Assembly (NCBI RefSeq): GCF_036206005.1
Contig: NZ_CP108143.1
Location: forward strand, 4,431,501-4,495,500
DNA: 64,000 nt
Direction of reading: 5' to 3'
Origin: Streptomyces sp. NBC_00178
Lineage (GTDB): Bacteria; Actinomycetota; Actinomycetes; Streptomycetales; Streptomycetaceae
A program made the position numbers and the translations under genes. This document shows, piece after piece, positions 50,390 to 58,537 of the stretch (position 1 is its first letter; every line of letters starts with the position of its first letter). The notes beneath the pieces were generated by a model that was given only the letters and a program-made list of their open reading frames with translations, did no database searches and was not told the DNA's origin.

Positions 50390-51144
50390 CACGTACCTAC
50401 CGGTGGCGCGCGCCGTGCGACGGCGGCGCGGAACGTGTGCCGTGCCCGTCCCGAAGGAAGGAGACCTCCTTCTCGCGGGCACGCGACGTGCCGGTGTGTT
50501 CGCCATGCATGACCCGCGAGTCCGGATAACGGTTGCCCTCGGCTTCACCACATCTTCATGTGGCGCTCGTCACACCCGCGGGGTGCGCCCGATCGTGCGC
50601 GGGTTCCCGGCACACCTCGGGCGGGCGGGTCACGCGTCGTCGACGGGCACGGGAGGCGTCCTGGCCTCGACCGGTACGGCGGCTCCGGCGGACGCGCCCG
50701 CCGGAGCGGGCACGCTGCCCGCGGGCGGGATGCCGTGTGTGATGGCCCGGCGCGGGGCCGGGCGGGGCGACCGGCCCGGGTCCGGAGGACGGGCGCGAAG
50801 GTCGAGGGCGGCCGGCCCCGGGCGTCCCCAGAGGCCGGCCGCACATCGGTGACCGGGCTGCTGTCCCCTGCCGACCGGTCACACGCGCCGGAACGCGGTC
50901 CCACGACGCACCTGCGGTGCGTCACACGTTCCGGCGGAGCCACGTGTGGATTCCCGCCATTGCCGCCTCTGGCCGACGCGGACACACGGACCAACGAAGC
51001 CGCCGGGCGGCCGGTCACGCGCCGTACGAGTGAGACGGGGCCCGAACGCCGGTGCGGCCGTACACCCCTCCCGGCGGCACACCCCCGGGCCGTACACCCC
51101 TCCCGGCGTACGGCCCGTCCCGGCCCGCGCGCCTCTCCCGGCCG
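50390..51144. other. gene-poor interval
   Basis: A 755-bp stretch in which I see no convincing gene. Open frames exist on both strands but have low-complexity Arg/Pro/Gly translations, no good ribosome binding sites and no recognisable motifs. It contains a CCACAT-CTTC-ATGTGG palindrome at 50548-50563 and a 19-bp direct repeat at its end. It might hold an sRNA or a decayed gene. Confidence 0.5.
51058..51108. repeat. 19-bp direct repeat
   Basis: CCGTACACCCCTCCCGGCG occurs identically at 51058-51076 and 51090-51108, separated by 13 nt, just downstream of the chorismate mutase gene (minus strand). Possibly a remnant of local duplication. Confidence 0.85.
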
Positions 51145-51447
51145 TCACACCCTGCCGCGGCCCAGCTCCAGCAGTGCCATGGCGAGGGCCGTGCCCGGCT
51201 TGCCCAGAGCCTCGCTGTAGTGGCCGATGACGTCCATCTCCCGGGAGAGGTTCACCCGGCGTCCTCCCGACGTGATCCTGGCCTCCTGGATGACGGCCGA
51301 GACGGCCATCCGTTCCTGGACGAGGCCGATGATCCGGTCGTCCAGCGCGTCGATGCGCGTCCTCGCGCCGCCGATCAGGGACGCGGCCTCGTCGGTGTGC
51401 GCGCCGGTGCGCTCGGCGGCCGTCTTCGTGGGTGCGGTGCTGTTCAT
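51145..51447 (-). CDS. chorismate mutase (AroQ type)
   Basis: Converts chorismate to prephenate, the branch point to phenylalanine and tyrosine. A 100-residue all-alpha protein. The first long helix is ARTRIDALDDRIIGLVQERM near residue 28, then EARITSGGRRVNLSREMDVI, which contains the conserved Arg/Glu active-site cluster. Monofunctional and cytoplasmic (no signal peptide). ATG with GGGAGT upstream. It is preceded on its own strand by a candidate leader peptide and hairpin, suggesting control by Phe or Tyr supply. Confidence 0.88.
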   Translation of the reverse strand: MNSTAPTKTAAERTGAHTDEAASLIGGARTRIDALDDRIIGLVQERMAVSAVIQEARITSGGRRVNLSREMDVIGHYSEALGKPGTALAMALLELGRGRV

Positions 51448-51495
51448 CCGTGACTCCCGGTGGGTCCGTGGCCCGGGTCCCACAGGCCGGGAACG

Positions 51496-51532
51496 CCACA
51501 GCGCCCCGGGCCTGTGGCCCGGGGCGCTGTGG
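51496..51532 (-). terminator. attenuator-like hairpin before the chorismate mutase gene
   Basis: CCACAGCGCCCCGGGCC and its exact complement: 17-bp perfect stem with a 3-nt loop. It lies on the minus strand between the leader peptide (ends 51553) and the chorismate mutase start (51447). It has no U-tract. Confidence 0.65.
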
Positions 51533-51552
51533 AAAGTGTGCTCGTCAGTAGC

Positions 51553-51624
51553 TCAAGCAGCACGACCATGGCAGCCGGCGGGCCGGGTGCCATAGGTAAA
51601 GACGAAGGTCGTGTGCTGACGCAT
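51553..51624 (-). CDS. candidate Phe/Tyr leader peptide
   Basis: A 23-codon ORF that starts MRQHTTFVFTYG. Within five codons it contains Phe, Phe and Tyr (FVFTY), read as TTC, TTT and TAT; TTT and TAT are rare in this GC-rich genome. Upstream, CATACT lies 6 nt before the ATG with GTGACC 18 nt further, so it should start a leaderless mRNA. The stop is followed by a strong hairpin and the chorismate mutase gene. This order fits attenuation by charged tRNA-Phe/Tyr. Not proven. Confidence 0.55.
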   Translation of the reverse strand: MRQHTTFVFTYGTRPAGCHGRAA

Positions 51625-51630
51625 GCGGCC

Positions 51631-51660
51631 AGTATGGCCCCCCGCGGAGACGGGGGTCAC
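51631..51660 (-). promoter_or_regulatory. promoter of the leader peptide / chorismate mutase transcript
   Basis: On the minus strand, -35 GTGACC (complement of 51655-51660), 18 nt, -10 CATACT (complement of 51631-51636), ending 6 nt before the leader ATG. Confidence 0.55.
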
Positions 51661-51713
51661 GCCGGGCCCGGATGGTGAGACGGGAGCCCGGCGGGGCGGT
51701 GCTCCACGGCCGG

Positions 51714-51719
51714 TAGAAT
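51714..51719 (+). promoter_or_regulatory. -10 box of guaA
   Basis: TAGAAT, a near-consensus -10 hexamer in very GC-rich sequence, 41 nt before the guaA GTG. No clear -35 is seen. This promoter is divergent from the chorismate mutase leader promoter. Confidence 0.55.
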
Positions 51720-51760
51720 TGGGAGGACCGACCCCCTCTCCACCGCCGGAAGGCCGCCCC

Positions 51761-53347
51761 GTGCCAGCAGCACCCCCCGCCGCCCCCGACACCGCGACCG
51801 ACGTCGTCCTGGTTGTCGACTTCGGCGCCCAGTACGCCCAGCTCATCGCCCGCCGTGTCCGTGAGGCGCGGGTCTACAGCGAGATCGTCCCGTCCACGAT
51901 GCCGGTCGCGGAGATGCTGGCCAAGAACCCCGCGGCGATCATCCTGTCCGGCGGCCCGTCGTCGGTGTACGCGGAGGGCGCGCCCGGCATCGACCGTTCG
52001 CTCTTCGAGGCCGGGATCCCGGTCTTCGGCATGTGCTACGGCTTCCAGCTGATGGCCACCACCCTCGGCGGCACGGTCGACGACAACGGTGCGCGCGAGT
52101 ACGGCCGCACCCCGCTGGCCGTGTCCAAGGCGGGCTCCACCCTCTTCGAGGGCACGCCCACCGAGCAGCCGGTGTGGATGTCCCACGGCGACGCCTGCTC
52201 CGCGGCCCCCGAGGGCTTCACCGTCACCGCGTCCACGGACGTCGTGCCGGTCGCCGCCTTCGAGAACGACGAGAAGAAGCTGTACGGCGTCCAGTACCAC
52301 CCGGAGGTCATGCACTCGACCTACGGCCAGCAGGTCCTGGAGCACTTCCTCTACCGCGGCGCGGGCATCGAGCCGACCTGGACGACCACGAACGTCGTCG
52401 AGGAGCAGATCGCCCTGATCCGCGAGCAGGTCGGCGACAAGCGCGCGATCTGCGGCCTCTCCGGCGGTGTGGACTCCGCGGTCGCCGCGGCCCTCGTCCA
52501 GAAGGCCATCGGCTCCCAGCTCACCTGCGTGTACGTCGACCACGGTCTGATGCGCAAGGGCGAGACCGAGCAGGTGGAGAAGGACTTCGTCGCCGCGACC
52601 GGCGCGAAGCTGAAGGTCGTCGACGCGGAGAAGCGCTTCCTCGACGCCCTGGCCGGCGTGTCCGACCCGGAGCAGAAGCGGAAGATCATCGGCCGCGAGT
52701 TCATCCGCGTCTTCGAGCAGGCCCAGCTGGAGATCCTCCAGGAGGACGGCCCCGAGGTCGCCTTCCTCGTCCAGGGCACCCTCTACCCGGACGTCGTCGA
52801 GTCCGGCGGCGGCACCGGCACCGCCAACATCAAGTCCCACCACAACGTGGGCGGGCTCCCCGACGACATCGAGTTCCAGCTCGTCGAGCCGCTGCGCCAG
52901 CTGTTCAAGGACGAGGTCCGGATGGTCGGCCAGGAGCTCGGCCTGCCGGAGGAGATCGTCCAGCGCCAGCCCTTCCCCGGCCCCGGCCTCGGCATCCGGA
53001 TCGTCGGCGAGGTCACCAAGGACCGGCTCGACCTGCTCCGTGAGGCCGACGCCATCGCCCGCGAGGAGCTGACCGCGGCCGGCCTGGACCGTGACATCTG
53101 GCAGTGCCCCGTGGTCCTGCTCGCGGACGTCCGCAGCGTCGGAGTCCAGGGTGACGGCCGCACGTACGGCCACCCGATCGTGCTGCGCCCGGTCTCCTCG
53201 GAGGACGCCATGACGGCCGACTGGTCGCGCCTGCCGTACGAGACGCTGGCCCGGATCTCCACCCGCATCACCAACGAGGTCGCCGAGGTCAACCGCGTGG
53301 TGCTCGACGTGACGAGCAAGCCGCCGGGGACGATCGAGTGGGAGTGA
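51761..53347 (+). CDS. guaA: GMP synthase (glutamine-hydrolysing)
   Basis: Converts XMP to GMP; 528 residues with both domains. The glutamine amidotransferase part has the nucleophile Cys in FGMCYGFQL near residue 93 and His/Glu in YHPEV. The synthetase part has the ATP-pyrophosphatase loop SGGVDSAV near residue 236 and the C-terminal dimerisation domain ending KPPGTIEWE. GTG start after GGAAGG. It completes the guaB-to-guaA pathway found in this window. Confidence 0.97.
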   Translation: MPAAPPAAPDTATDVVLVVDFGAQYAQLIARRVREARVYSEIVPSTMPVAEMLAKNPAAIILSGGPSSVYAEGAPGIDRSLFEAGIPVFGMCYGFQLMATTLGGTVDDNGAREYGRTPLAVSKAGSTLFEGTPTEQPVWMSHGDACSAAPEGFTVTASTDVVPVAAFENDEKKLYGVQYHPEVMHSTYGQQVLEHFLYRGAGIEPTWTTTNVVEEQIALIREQVGDKRAICGLSGGVDSAVAAALVQKAIGSQLTCVYVDHGLMRKGETEQVEKDFVAATGAKLKVVDAEKRFLDALAGVSDPEQKRKIIGREFIRVFEQAQLEILQEDGPEVAFLVQGTLYPDVVESGGGTGTANIKSHHNVGGLPDDIEFQLVEPLRQLFKDEVRMVGQELGLPEEIVQRQPFPGPGLGIRIVGEVTKDRLDLLREADAIAREELTAAGLDRDIWQCPVVLLADVRSVGVQGDGRTYGHPIVLRPVSSEDAMTADWSRLPYETLARISTRITNEVAEVNRVVLDVTSKPPGTIEWE

Positions 53348-53462
53348 CCCCCGCTCCCTGAGGTCAATGCCGATGCCGTCGCTCATTCGTCTGGGCGGCG
53401 GCATCGTCGTATCCGCTGGGTACGCTGGCCGAGGAGACGAGCTCAGCCCCATGGGAGCAATC

Positions 53463-54068
53463 ATGAGTGCCGCACCCGACGACGAGCCGACCGAGTACTG
53501 CTACCACTATCCCGTGCCTCCGCCTCAGGGCTGGGTGGCGGAGGATCTCGACCGGCTTCCGGACCTGCCGCGGCACACCGAGCTGATCGACGGGAGTCTC
53601 GTCTTCGTGCGTCCGCAGACCCGGTTTCACATGCGGACCATGCGTCTGCTGGAGAACCGTCTTCTCGACCAAGCGCCGGACGAACTCGATGTCTTTCGAG
53701 AGTTCAGCATCAGGTTGGACAGTCGGAACCGCCCCGAGCCGGACGTGCTCGTGGTCTTGGCGGACGCGGATACCGGGTCCAGGGAGACGTGCCTGCGACC
53801 GGAGGACGTCCTTCTGGCCGTGGAGGTGGTGTCGGAGGAGTCCGCGGTCAGGGACAGGGACGCCAAACCCCGGAAGTACGCCGCTGCCGGAGTCACGCAC
53901 TTCTGGCGGGTCGAGCAGGGGGCCGACGGTCTGCCCGTCGTCTACGTGTACGAGCTCGACCCCGCTCTCAGGGCGTACACCGCAACGGGCATTTATCACA
54001 ACACCCTCAAACTCGACGTGCCCTTCCCCCTCGACATCGATCTCACGGCCGTCCACCGCCGCCGCTAA
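53463..54068 (+). CDS. Uma2 family (DUF820) restriction-endonuclease-like protein
   Basis: A 201-residue Uma2-type protein with a PD-(D/E)xK nuclease-like fold. The motif region is PDVLVVLADAD near residue 98, then LLAVEVVSEESAVRDRDAKP with Glu and Lys near residues 120-140. ATG 53463 is chosen because of GGGAG 6 nt upstream; ATG 53451 would add four residues. Uma2 proteins are numerous in Streptomyces, and their role is unknown. Confidence 0.88.
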   Translation: MSAAPDDEPTEYCYHYPVPPPQGWVAEDLDRLPDLPRHTELIDGSLVFVRPQTRFHMRTMRLLENRLLDQAPDELDVFREFSIRLDSRNRPEPDVLVVLADADTGSRETCLRPEDVLLAVEVVSEESAVRDRDAKPRKYAAAGVTHFWRVEQGADGLPVVYVYELDPALRAYTATGIYHNTLKLDVPFPLDIDLTAVHRRR

Positions 54069-54110
54069 TCCGGTGGTGACGCGCCGTCGCCCGTGGAATG
54101 GTCTCTCGCC

Positions 54111-54866
54111 ATGTCCGCCGACGAGATCAGAACCCTCATGTCCGCCCCCGGCAACGACCGCCTCACCTGGAACACCCCGCTGTCCGAGGACCACGCCGAC
54201 CGGCTGGTCGCGGCCTGCGCCCCCGAGCCCGGCGCCCGCATCGCCGACTTCGGCAGCGGCTGGGGGGAGCTCCTGATGCGCCTGGTCGAGGCGGCGCCCG
54301 GTTCCACCGGGGACGGCATCGAGACCGACCCGGAAGCCGTCGCGCGCGGTGTGCGGCTGGCGCGGGAGCGGGGGCTCGGTGCCCGGGTGCGGTTCCACGA
54401 GGTGCCCGCGGCCGGGTACCCCGGTGACGGTTACGACCTCGCCGTCTCGATCGGCTCCGCGCACGCGTGGCCGGGCGGTACCCCCGAGGCGCTGAAGGCA
54501 CTGCGTTCCGCGGTGCGCCCCGGCGGCCGGGTGCTGTTCGGGGACGGGTTCTGGGAGCGGGAGCCCTCGTCAGCGGCCCTGGAGGGGCTGGGCGCGGAAC
54601 CGGATGACTTCGGTTCGCTCCTGGATCTGGTCCGGCAGGCGGAGGCCGCCGGTCTGCGCCCGCTCCAGGTGACCGTCGCCGATCAGCGGGAGTGGGACCT
54701 GTTCGAGTCGGCCGCCAACATCGGGCGCGGTGAGCGGTGGGCGCTGGCCAACCCGGGGCATCCGCTGCACGCGGAGGTGACCGCTGCCGTGGACGCCCGC
54801 CGCACCGGTTACTACGGGGGATACCGAGGCACGCTGGGTCTCGCCTACCTCGTCCTCGGCTCCTGA
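54111..54866 (+). CDS. class I SAM-dependent methyltransferase
   Basis: A 251-residue methyltransferase. Motif I is ARIADFGSGWGELLMRL near residue 45, the acidic end of beta-2 is GIETDPEAVARG and post-motif YDLAVSIGSAHAW occurs near residue 108. ATG 54111 is chosen over a GTG at 54093 because MSADEIRTLMSAPG is a typical start. Small-molecule target unknown. Confidence 0.85.
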   Translation: MSADEIRTLMSAPGNDRLTWNTPLSEDHADRLVAACAPEPGARIADFGSGWGELLMRLVEAAPGSTGDGIETDPEAVARGVRLARERGLGARVRFHEVPAAGYPGDGYDLAVSIGSAHAWPGGTPEALKALRSAVRPGGRVLFGDGFWEREPSSAALEGLGAEPDDFGSLLDLVRQAEAAGLRPLQVTVADQREWDLFESAANIGRGERWALANPGHPLHAEVTAAVDARRTGYYGGYRGTLGLAYLVLGS

Positions 54867-54995
54867 CATTCGCACATGTGGACGACATGTACGCGCAGCC
54901 CGCCCCGATGTGGGACGGGCCCGCTCCGTACGGCACAATTCGCAGGAATCAGAGGCGAGTTGGTTGGACCAGGGCGGGAAAGGGCGGCGTTCTCC

Positions 54996-56264
54996 GTGGC
55001 GTTGGACGAGGCGAGGGCGAGCAGCACGCACGGCGGTGGCTGTACGTGCGGCGACTGCCCGCACGGAGCGAACGCGGGGCACCGCCGCGCGGTGGCGGCC
55101 TTCCTTACGAAACGGGACGAACTCGCCGCCGGTCAGGGCCTGCCCGCCGGGGTCGCCCAGTCCGTCTCGGCCTCCCGCCAATGGGTCTCGGACGAACTGA
55201 CCGAGTCGGCGCGCGCCGTCGCCGACCGCAGCCGCGAGGCGGGTGACGCCTGGCTCCACACGCTGTGGACGCGCACGCTCGTCGTGGTCTGGGGCGGTGT
55301 CGCCCTGCTGGTCGTCGCCGAGGCCGCCACGGCCATCGGCGCGGGCTGGTCCACCGCCCGCACGGCGGGGCTGATCGCGGCTCTCGTCACCGCGGGCCTG
55401 CTCACCGGCGCCGCCCGCGTGCACCGGGCCCGCGGCGGCCTCCTGGCCCCGCTCATCGGCGAGGACAACCGGCTCTCCACCTCCCGCACGGTCGCCGCCT
55501 CCTGGGTGCTGCTCGCCGTCTTCGCTGTACTCGTCCTCGCGCTCCAGCTCGCCGGCGCGTCCGGGCACGCCGACCGCGACGCGCTCATCGAGGGCCTGGA
55601 CCTGGTCCGCTCGGCCGGTGTGCTGACCGTCCTCGCGCTGGTCTGCGCCGTCGCGGTCCTGGTGCGCCGGGTGGTGACCGTACGGGTGCTCGCGCAGCGG
55701 CTGCAGAAGCTGCGCGCCGACCGGCCCCGCGCCGCCGACCTGCTGACGGACGACTCCGGCCGCGGCAGCTTCACCGACGTGCAGTACGTGCTGGTCAGCG
55801 CCGTCGCCGTGCTGTTCGCCGCGGTCCGGCTGGCGCGCCGCCCCGAGCAGCTGCCCGACCTCCCGTGGGGGCTCGCGGTCCTGGTCGCCGTCTCGGCGGC
55901 GACGTACTTCGCCGGGAAGTACGCCGAGGGCGGCAGGCCGGTCGTCCTGTCGGTCGTCCGTGCCAGGGAGGCCGGGGACCTCGACGCCCCGATCCGCACC
56001 GGCGACGACATCGAGATCCGCGGCGCGGGGTTCGTCCCGCCCGGGGCCGGCAGCCCCGACCGGCTGGCGCGGGTGGTGGTCAGGATCGGGCGCGTCCACG
56101 TCCACGTGCCGCTGATCCCGGTCACCGGCGGCTTCGCCAATCCCTCGGACACCGTGCTCACCGTGCCCGTGCCCGTGGAGGTCGAACCCGGCACCGTCGA
56201 GGTGCAGGTGATCACCGCCGCCGGTGTGGAGACCAACCCCTGCGTCATCGACGTGACGGACTGA
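54996..56264 (+). CDS. membrane protein with CxCxxC motif and IPT-like domain
   Basis: About 422 residues. N-terminal GGGCTCGDCPHGANAGHRRA holds a CxCxxC cluster near residue 15 that could bind zinc or iron-sulfur. Six or so hydrophobic helices follow from about residue 90 to 305. The C-terminal ~110 residues form a beta-rich domain (IRTGDDIEIRGAGFVPPGAG...) resembling IPT/TIG folds. The start is uncertain; GTG 54996 is my choice with weak support. CACAAT upstream (about 54935) may be a -10 box. Function unknown. Confidence 0.75.
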   Translation: MALDEARASSTHGGGCTCGDCPHGANAGHRRAVAAFLTKRDELAAGQGLPAGVAQSVSASRQWVSDELTESARAVADRSREAGDAWLHTLWTRTLVVVWGGVALLVVAEAATAIGAGWSTARTAGLIAALVTAGLLTGAARVHRARGGLLAPLIGEDNRLSTSRTVAASWVLLAVFAVLVLALQLAGASGHADRDALIEGLDLVRSAGVLTVLALVCAVAVLVRRVVTVRVLAQRLQKLRADRPRAADLLTDDSGRGSFTDVQYVLVSAVAVLFAAVRLARRPEQLPDLPWGLAVLVAVSAATYFAGKYAEGGRPVVLSVVRAREAGDLDAPIRTGDDIEIRGAGFVPPGAGSPDRLARVVVRIGRVHVHVPLIPVTGGFANPSDTVLTVPVPVEVEPGTVEVQVITAAGVETNPCVIDVTD

Positions 56265-56337
56265 ACCGCGGCCCCGGTGAGCGGAGGCGGACCGGCGTAC
56301 GTATGGTCTGTCGAAGGTCCGGACGGAAGGCGGGGCA

Positions 56338-56850
56338 GTGATGCGCGGGTACAGGGGCGGTTCGTACGGGCTGGACGAGCCGAGGAGTCTCGGGGACCGG
56401 GCACGGCGGTACGCCCTGCTTCCTCTGCGGATCTTCCTCGGCGTCACCTTCGTCTACGCGGGCCTGGACAAGCTCACCGACAGCGCCTTCCTGTCGGCGG
56501 ACGGAGCCGGTTCCATCGGCGAGATGATGCGCGCGGTCCGCGACAGCGCGGCGATCCCCGGTCTCGTCGACCTGGCACTCAAGAGCCCCGAGGGCTTCGG
56601 CTACGCCATCGCGATCGGTGAACTCCTCGTCGGCCTCGGCACGCTCGTGGGGCTCTGGTCACGGCTCGCCGCCCTCGGGGGCGCCCTGATCTCCCTGAGT
56701 CTGTGGCTCACCGTCAGCTGGCAGACCGAGCCGTACTACTACGGCAACGACCTGGTCTACCTCATGGCCTGGCTGCCGCTGCTGCTCGGCGGCGCAGCCG
56801 ACTTCTCCGCCGACGCCTTCCTCGCCTCGCGGCGCCGGCGCAGCCGGTAG
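56338..56850 (+). CDS. DoxX family membrane protein
   Basis: A 170-residue four-helix membrane protein of the DoxX family. LRIFLGVTFVYAGLDKLTDS near residue 24 is the family signature. TM segments are near 25-45, 75-100, 102-122 and 138-158. GTG start with GGAAGG upstream; ATG 56341 is an alternative. DoxX proteins associate with redox or quinone processes, but the role here is not known. Its last ~31 codons overlap an antisense gene. Confidence 0.88.
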   Translation: MMRGYRGGSYGLDEPRSLGDRARRYALLPLRIFLGVTFVYAGLDKLTDSAFLSADGAGSIGEMMRAVRDSAAIPGLVDLALKSPEGFGYAIAIGELLVGLGTLVGLWSRLAALGGALISLSLWLTVSWQTEPYYYGNDLVYLMAWLPLLLGGAADFSADAFLASRRRRSR

Positions 56851-57020
56851 TTCACCCAGGCGGCCGTGGCCGCCAGCGACAGCCCGCCGGCGAGCACGGG
56901 CGCGAAGAACGCCGACGGGGCGTGCCAGACGCCCGCCGCGTCCGCCGCGTAACCCCCGGCCAGAGCCAGCATGACCAGGCCCGCCACCGCGCGGCCGGGG
57001 CGGAAATCATGACGCAGCAC
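56757..57020 (-). CDS. small membrane protein coupled to the PspC gene
   Basis: An 87-residue protein with two membrane helices (RAVAGLVMLALAGGYAADAA near residue 10 and APVLAGGLSLAATAAW near residue 40) and a basic, Ser-rich C-terminus. Its GTG at 57020 overlaps the end of the PspC gene by 14 nt, which suggests translational coupling. The last 94 nt overlap the convergent DoxX gene. Probably a component of the PspC envelope-stress set. Confidence 0.65.
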   Translation of the reverse strand: MLRHDFRPGRAVAGLVMLALAGGYAADAAGVWHAPSAFFAPVLAGGLSLAATAAWVNYRLRRRREARKASAEKSAAPPSSSGSQAMR

Positions 57021-58341
57021 GGGTGACCTCCAGTTGTCCGATGCCGACTCCCATGCCCAGCTCCAGGGTGCCCGCGGGTTTGTCGTCCCCGGGCGGCGCG
57101 AGGGTCCGCCGCACGTGCCGGTCGGGGCCGACGTCCACGCCCTTGCGCCGGTCCGAGCTGAACCTGATGTCCCCGAGGCCCGCCTCGGCGTCCACCCGCA
57201 CGGTCACCCCGGCGGGCACGACGACGTGCGCGCGGCCCGCCCCGACCTCGATACGGGTCCTCAGGGTGCCGCCCTTCGGCACGGCCACTTCCGACAGATC
57301 CAGCGTGGCCACCCCCGTGCCCAGCTTGTACACGGGCCTGACCTCGGCGGCCGACGCGGGGCTCCACTCCCTGCGCACCCAGTCGGTCCCGATGTCGTGC
57401 GGCACGGTGGAGGCGCCGGCCAGGAGCCCCGCGGTCACCACGGCCAGCACGATCGTGCCGAAGCCGGTCCTGCCGATGACCGAGGCGACCAGCAGTCCGA
57501 GGCCGAACACCCCGAGCGCGGCGGCCAGCCCGATCTGCAGGCTCGGCCCGAGCGGGTGGCTCTCCCAGCTCAGCCCCGTGCCCAGACCGCCCGCGACCAG
57601 CGCGAGGAGGAAGACGAGACCGCTGATCGAACGCGGCCCCCGGGTCCCCGTCGAGCGGTAGGGGGCTCGGTACGGGGCGTCGGGCGTCGCCCGCTGCCCG
57701 GCGAGCGCCGCCGCGTCGGTCGCCGCGCTCGCCGGACCCCACAGATAGCCGGTGCCGGCCGGGCCCGTCGTGCCGTCCTTGACGATCGGGTCCCGCCACC
57801 AGGACGGCCCGGCGGGCGTGGGCGGGGCCTTGACCTCGGGCGGCGCCCCGTGGCCCGGGGCGGGCGAGGCACCCCCGGGGGCGTGCGGCGCGGCCCCGGG
57901 CGCGTCCTCGGGGGGAGCCGTCCTGCGGTGCTGGGTCCAGACCGCGAAACCGATCGTGGTCACCGTCAGCATCGCGGCGAAGGCGAGCATGCCGCCGTTG
58001 TGAAGCATCGACAGCAGCAGGCCGCAGCCCACCAGCGCCAGCAGCAGGGCGATCAGCGACGGGCCCTCGACCCGGCCCGACAGCAGCCTGCGCGCCTCGT
58101 TCTCGTCCTCGCCCTCCAGCGGGAGCAGCAGCCACGCGAAGCCGTAGAAGATCAGGCCGATGCCGCCCGTCACCGCGAGGACGCCGAGCACGATCCGGAA
58201 GATGACCGGGTCCACGTCGCAGTACCGGCCGAGCCCGCCGCACACCCCGGCCACCACCTTCTGGCGCGGGCTGCGCTCCAGGCGCGGTACCGGCGCGGGG
58301 GGCGGAGTGACGCCGGGCGGGGCGTCCTGGGGAACGGTCAT
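57007..58341 (-). CDS. PspC domain protein with LiaF-like C-terminus
   Basis: A 444-residue membrane protein. The PspC domain occupies about residues 20-80 (RQKVVAGVCGGLGRYCDVDP, IFRIVLGVLAVTGGIGLIFY). It has about six membrane segments in total, a Pro-rich linker and a C-terminal beta-helical domain (GTLRTRIEVGAGRAHVVVPA, DIRFSSDRRKGVDVG) resembling LiaF/DUF2154. LiaF-type proteins restrain a histidine kinase. A divergent PspC-containing kinase starts 197 nt away. ATG 58341. Confidence 0.9.
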   Translation of the reverse strand: MTVPQDAPPGVTPPPAPVPRLERSPRQKVVAGVCGGLGRYCDVDPVIFRIVLGVLAVTGGIGLIFYGFAWLLLPLEGEDENEARRLLSGRVEGPSLIALLLALVGCGLLLSMLHNGGMLAFAAMLTVTTIGFAVWTQHRRTAPPEDAPGAAPHAPGGASPAPGHGAPPEVKAPPTPAGPSWWRDPIVKDGTTGPAGTGYLWGPASAATDAAALAGQRATPDAPYRAPYRSTGTRGPRSISGLVFLLALVAGGLGTGLSWESHPLGPSLQIGLAAALGVFGLGLLVASVIGRTGFGTIVLAVVTAGLLAGASTVPHDIGTDWVRREWSPASAAEVRPVYKLGTGVATLDLSEVAVPKGGTLRTRIEVGAGRAHVVVPAGVTVRVDAEAGLGDIRFSSDRRKGVDVGPDRHVRRTLAPPGDDKPAGTLELGMGVGIGQLEVTRAAS

Positions 58342-58537
58342 GGCTCCATGGTGACGGCCCGCACGCCCCCGTGGGACCCGCGACGACCCTGGCCGGTCCC
58401 TGATATTGCGTCCCGGGCCCCCTGCGGGCCCGCCCAGGAGGCCGTGCCGTGGAACCGGGAGCGGCACGAGGCAATCAGGGTCGAGTCCGGGGCCGACCCT
58501 GATGCCAGGACCCGCCGGGACGTGTGACGATCGGTCC

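Noticed and set aside
50403..50852. 149-codon plus-strand frame in the gene-poor interval
   Set aside because: No ribosome binding site, low-complexity translation, and several competing frames on both strands.
51623..51760. N-terminal extension of guaA to an upstream ATG
   Set aside because: The extra residues are low complexity, cross the guaA -10 box and the divergent promoter, and are not found in GMP synthases. The GTG at 51761 has a ribosome binding site.
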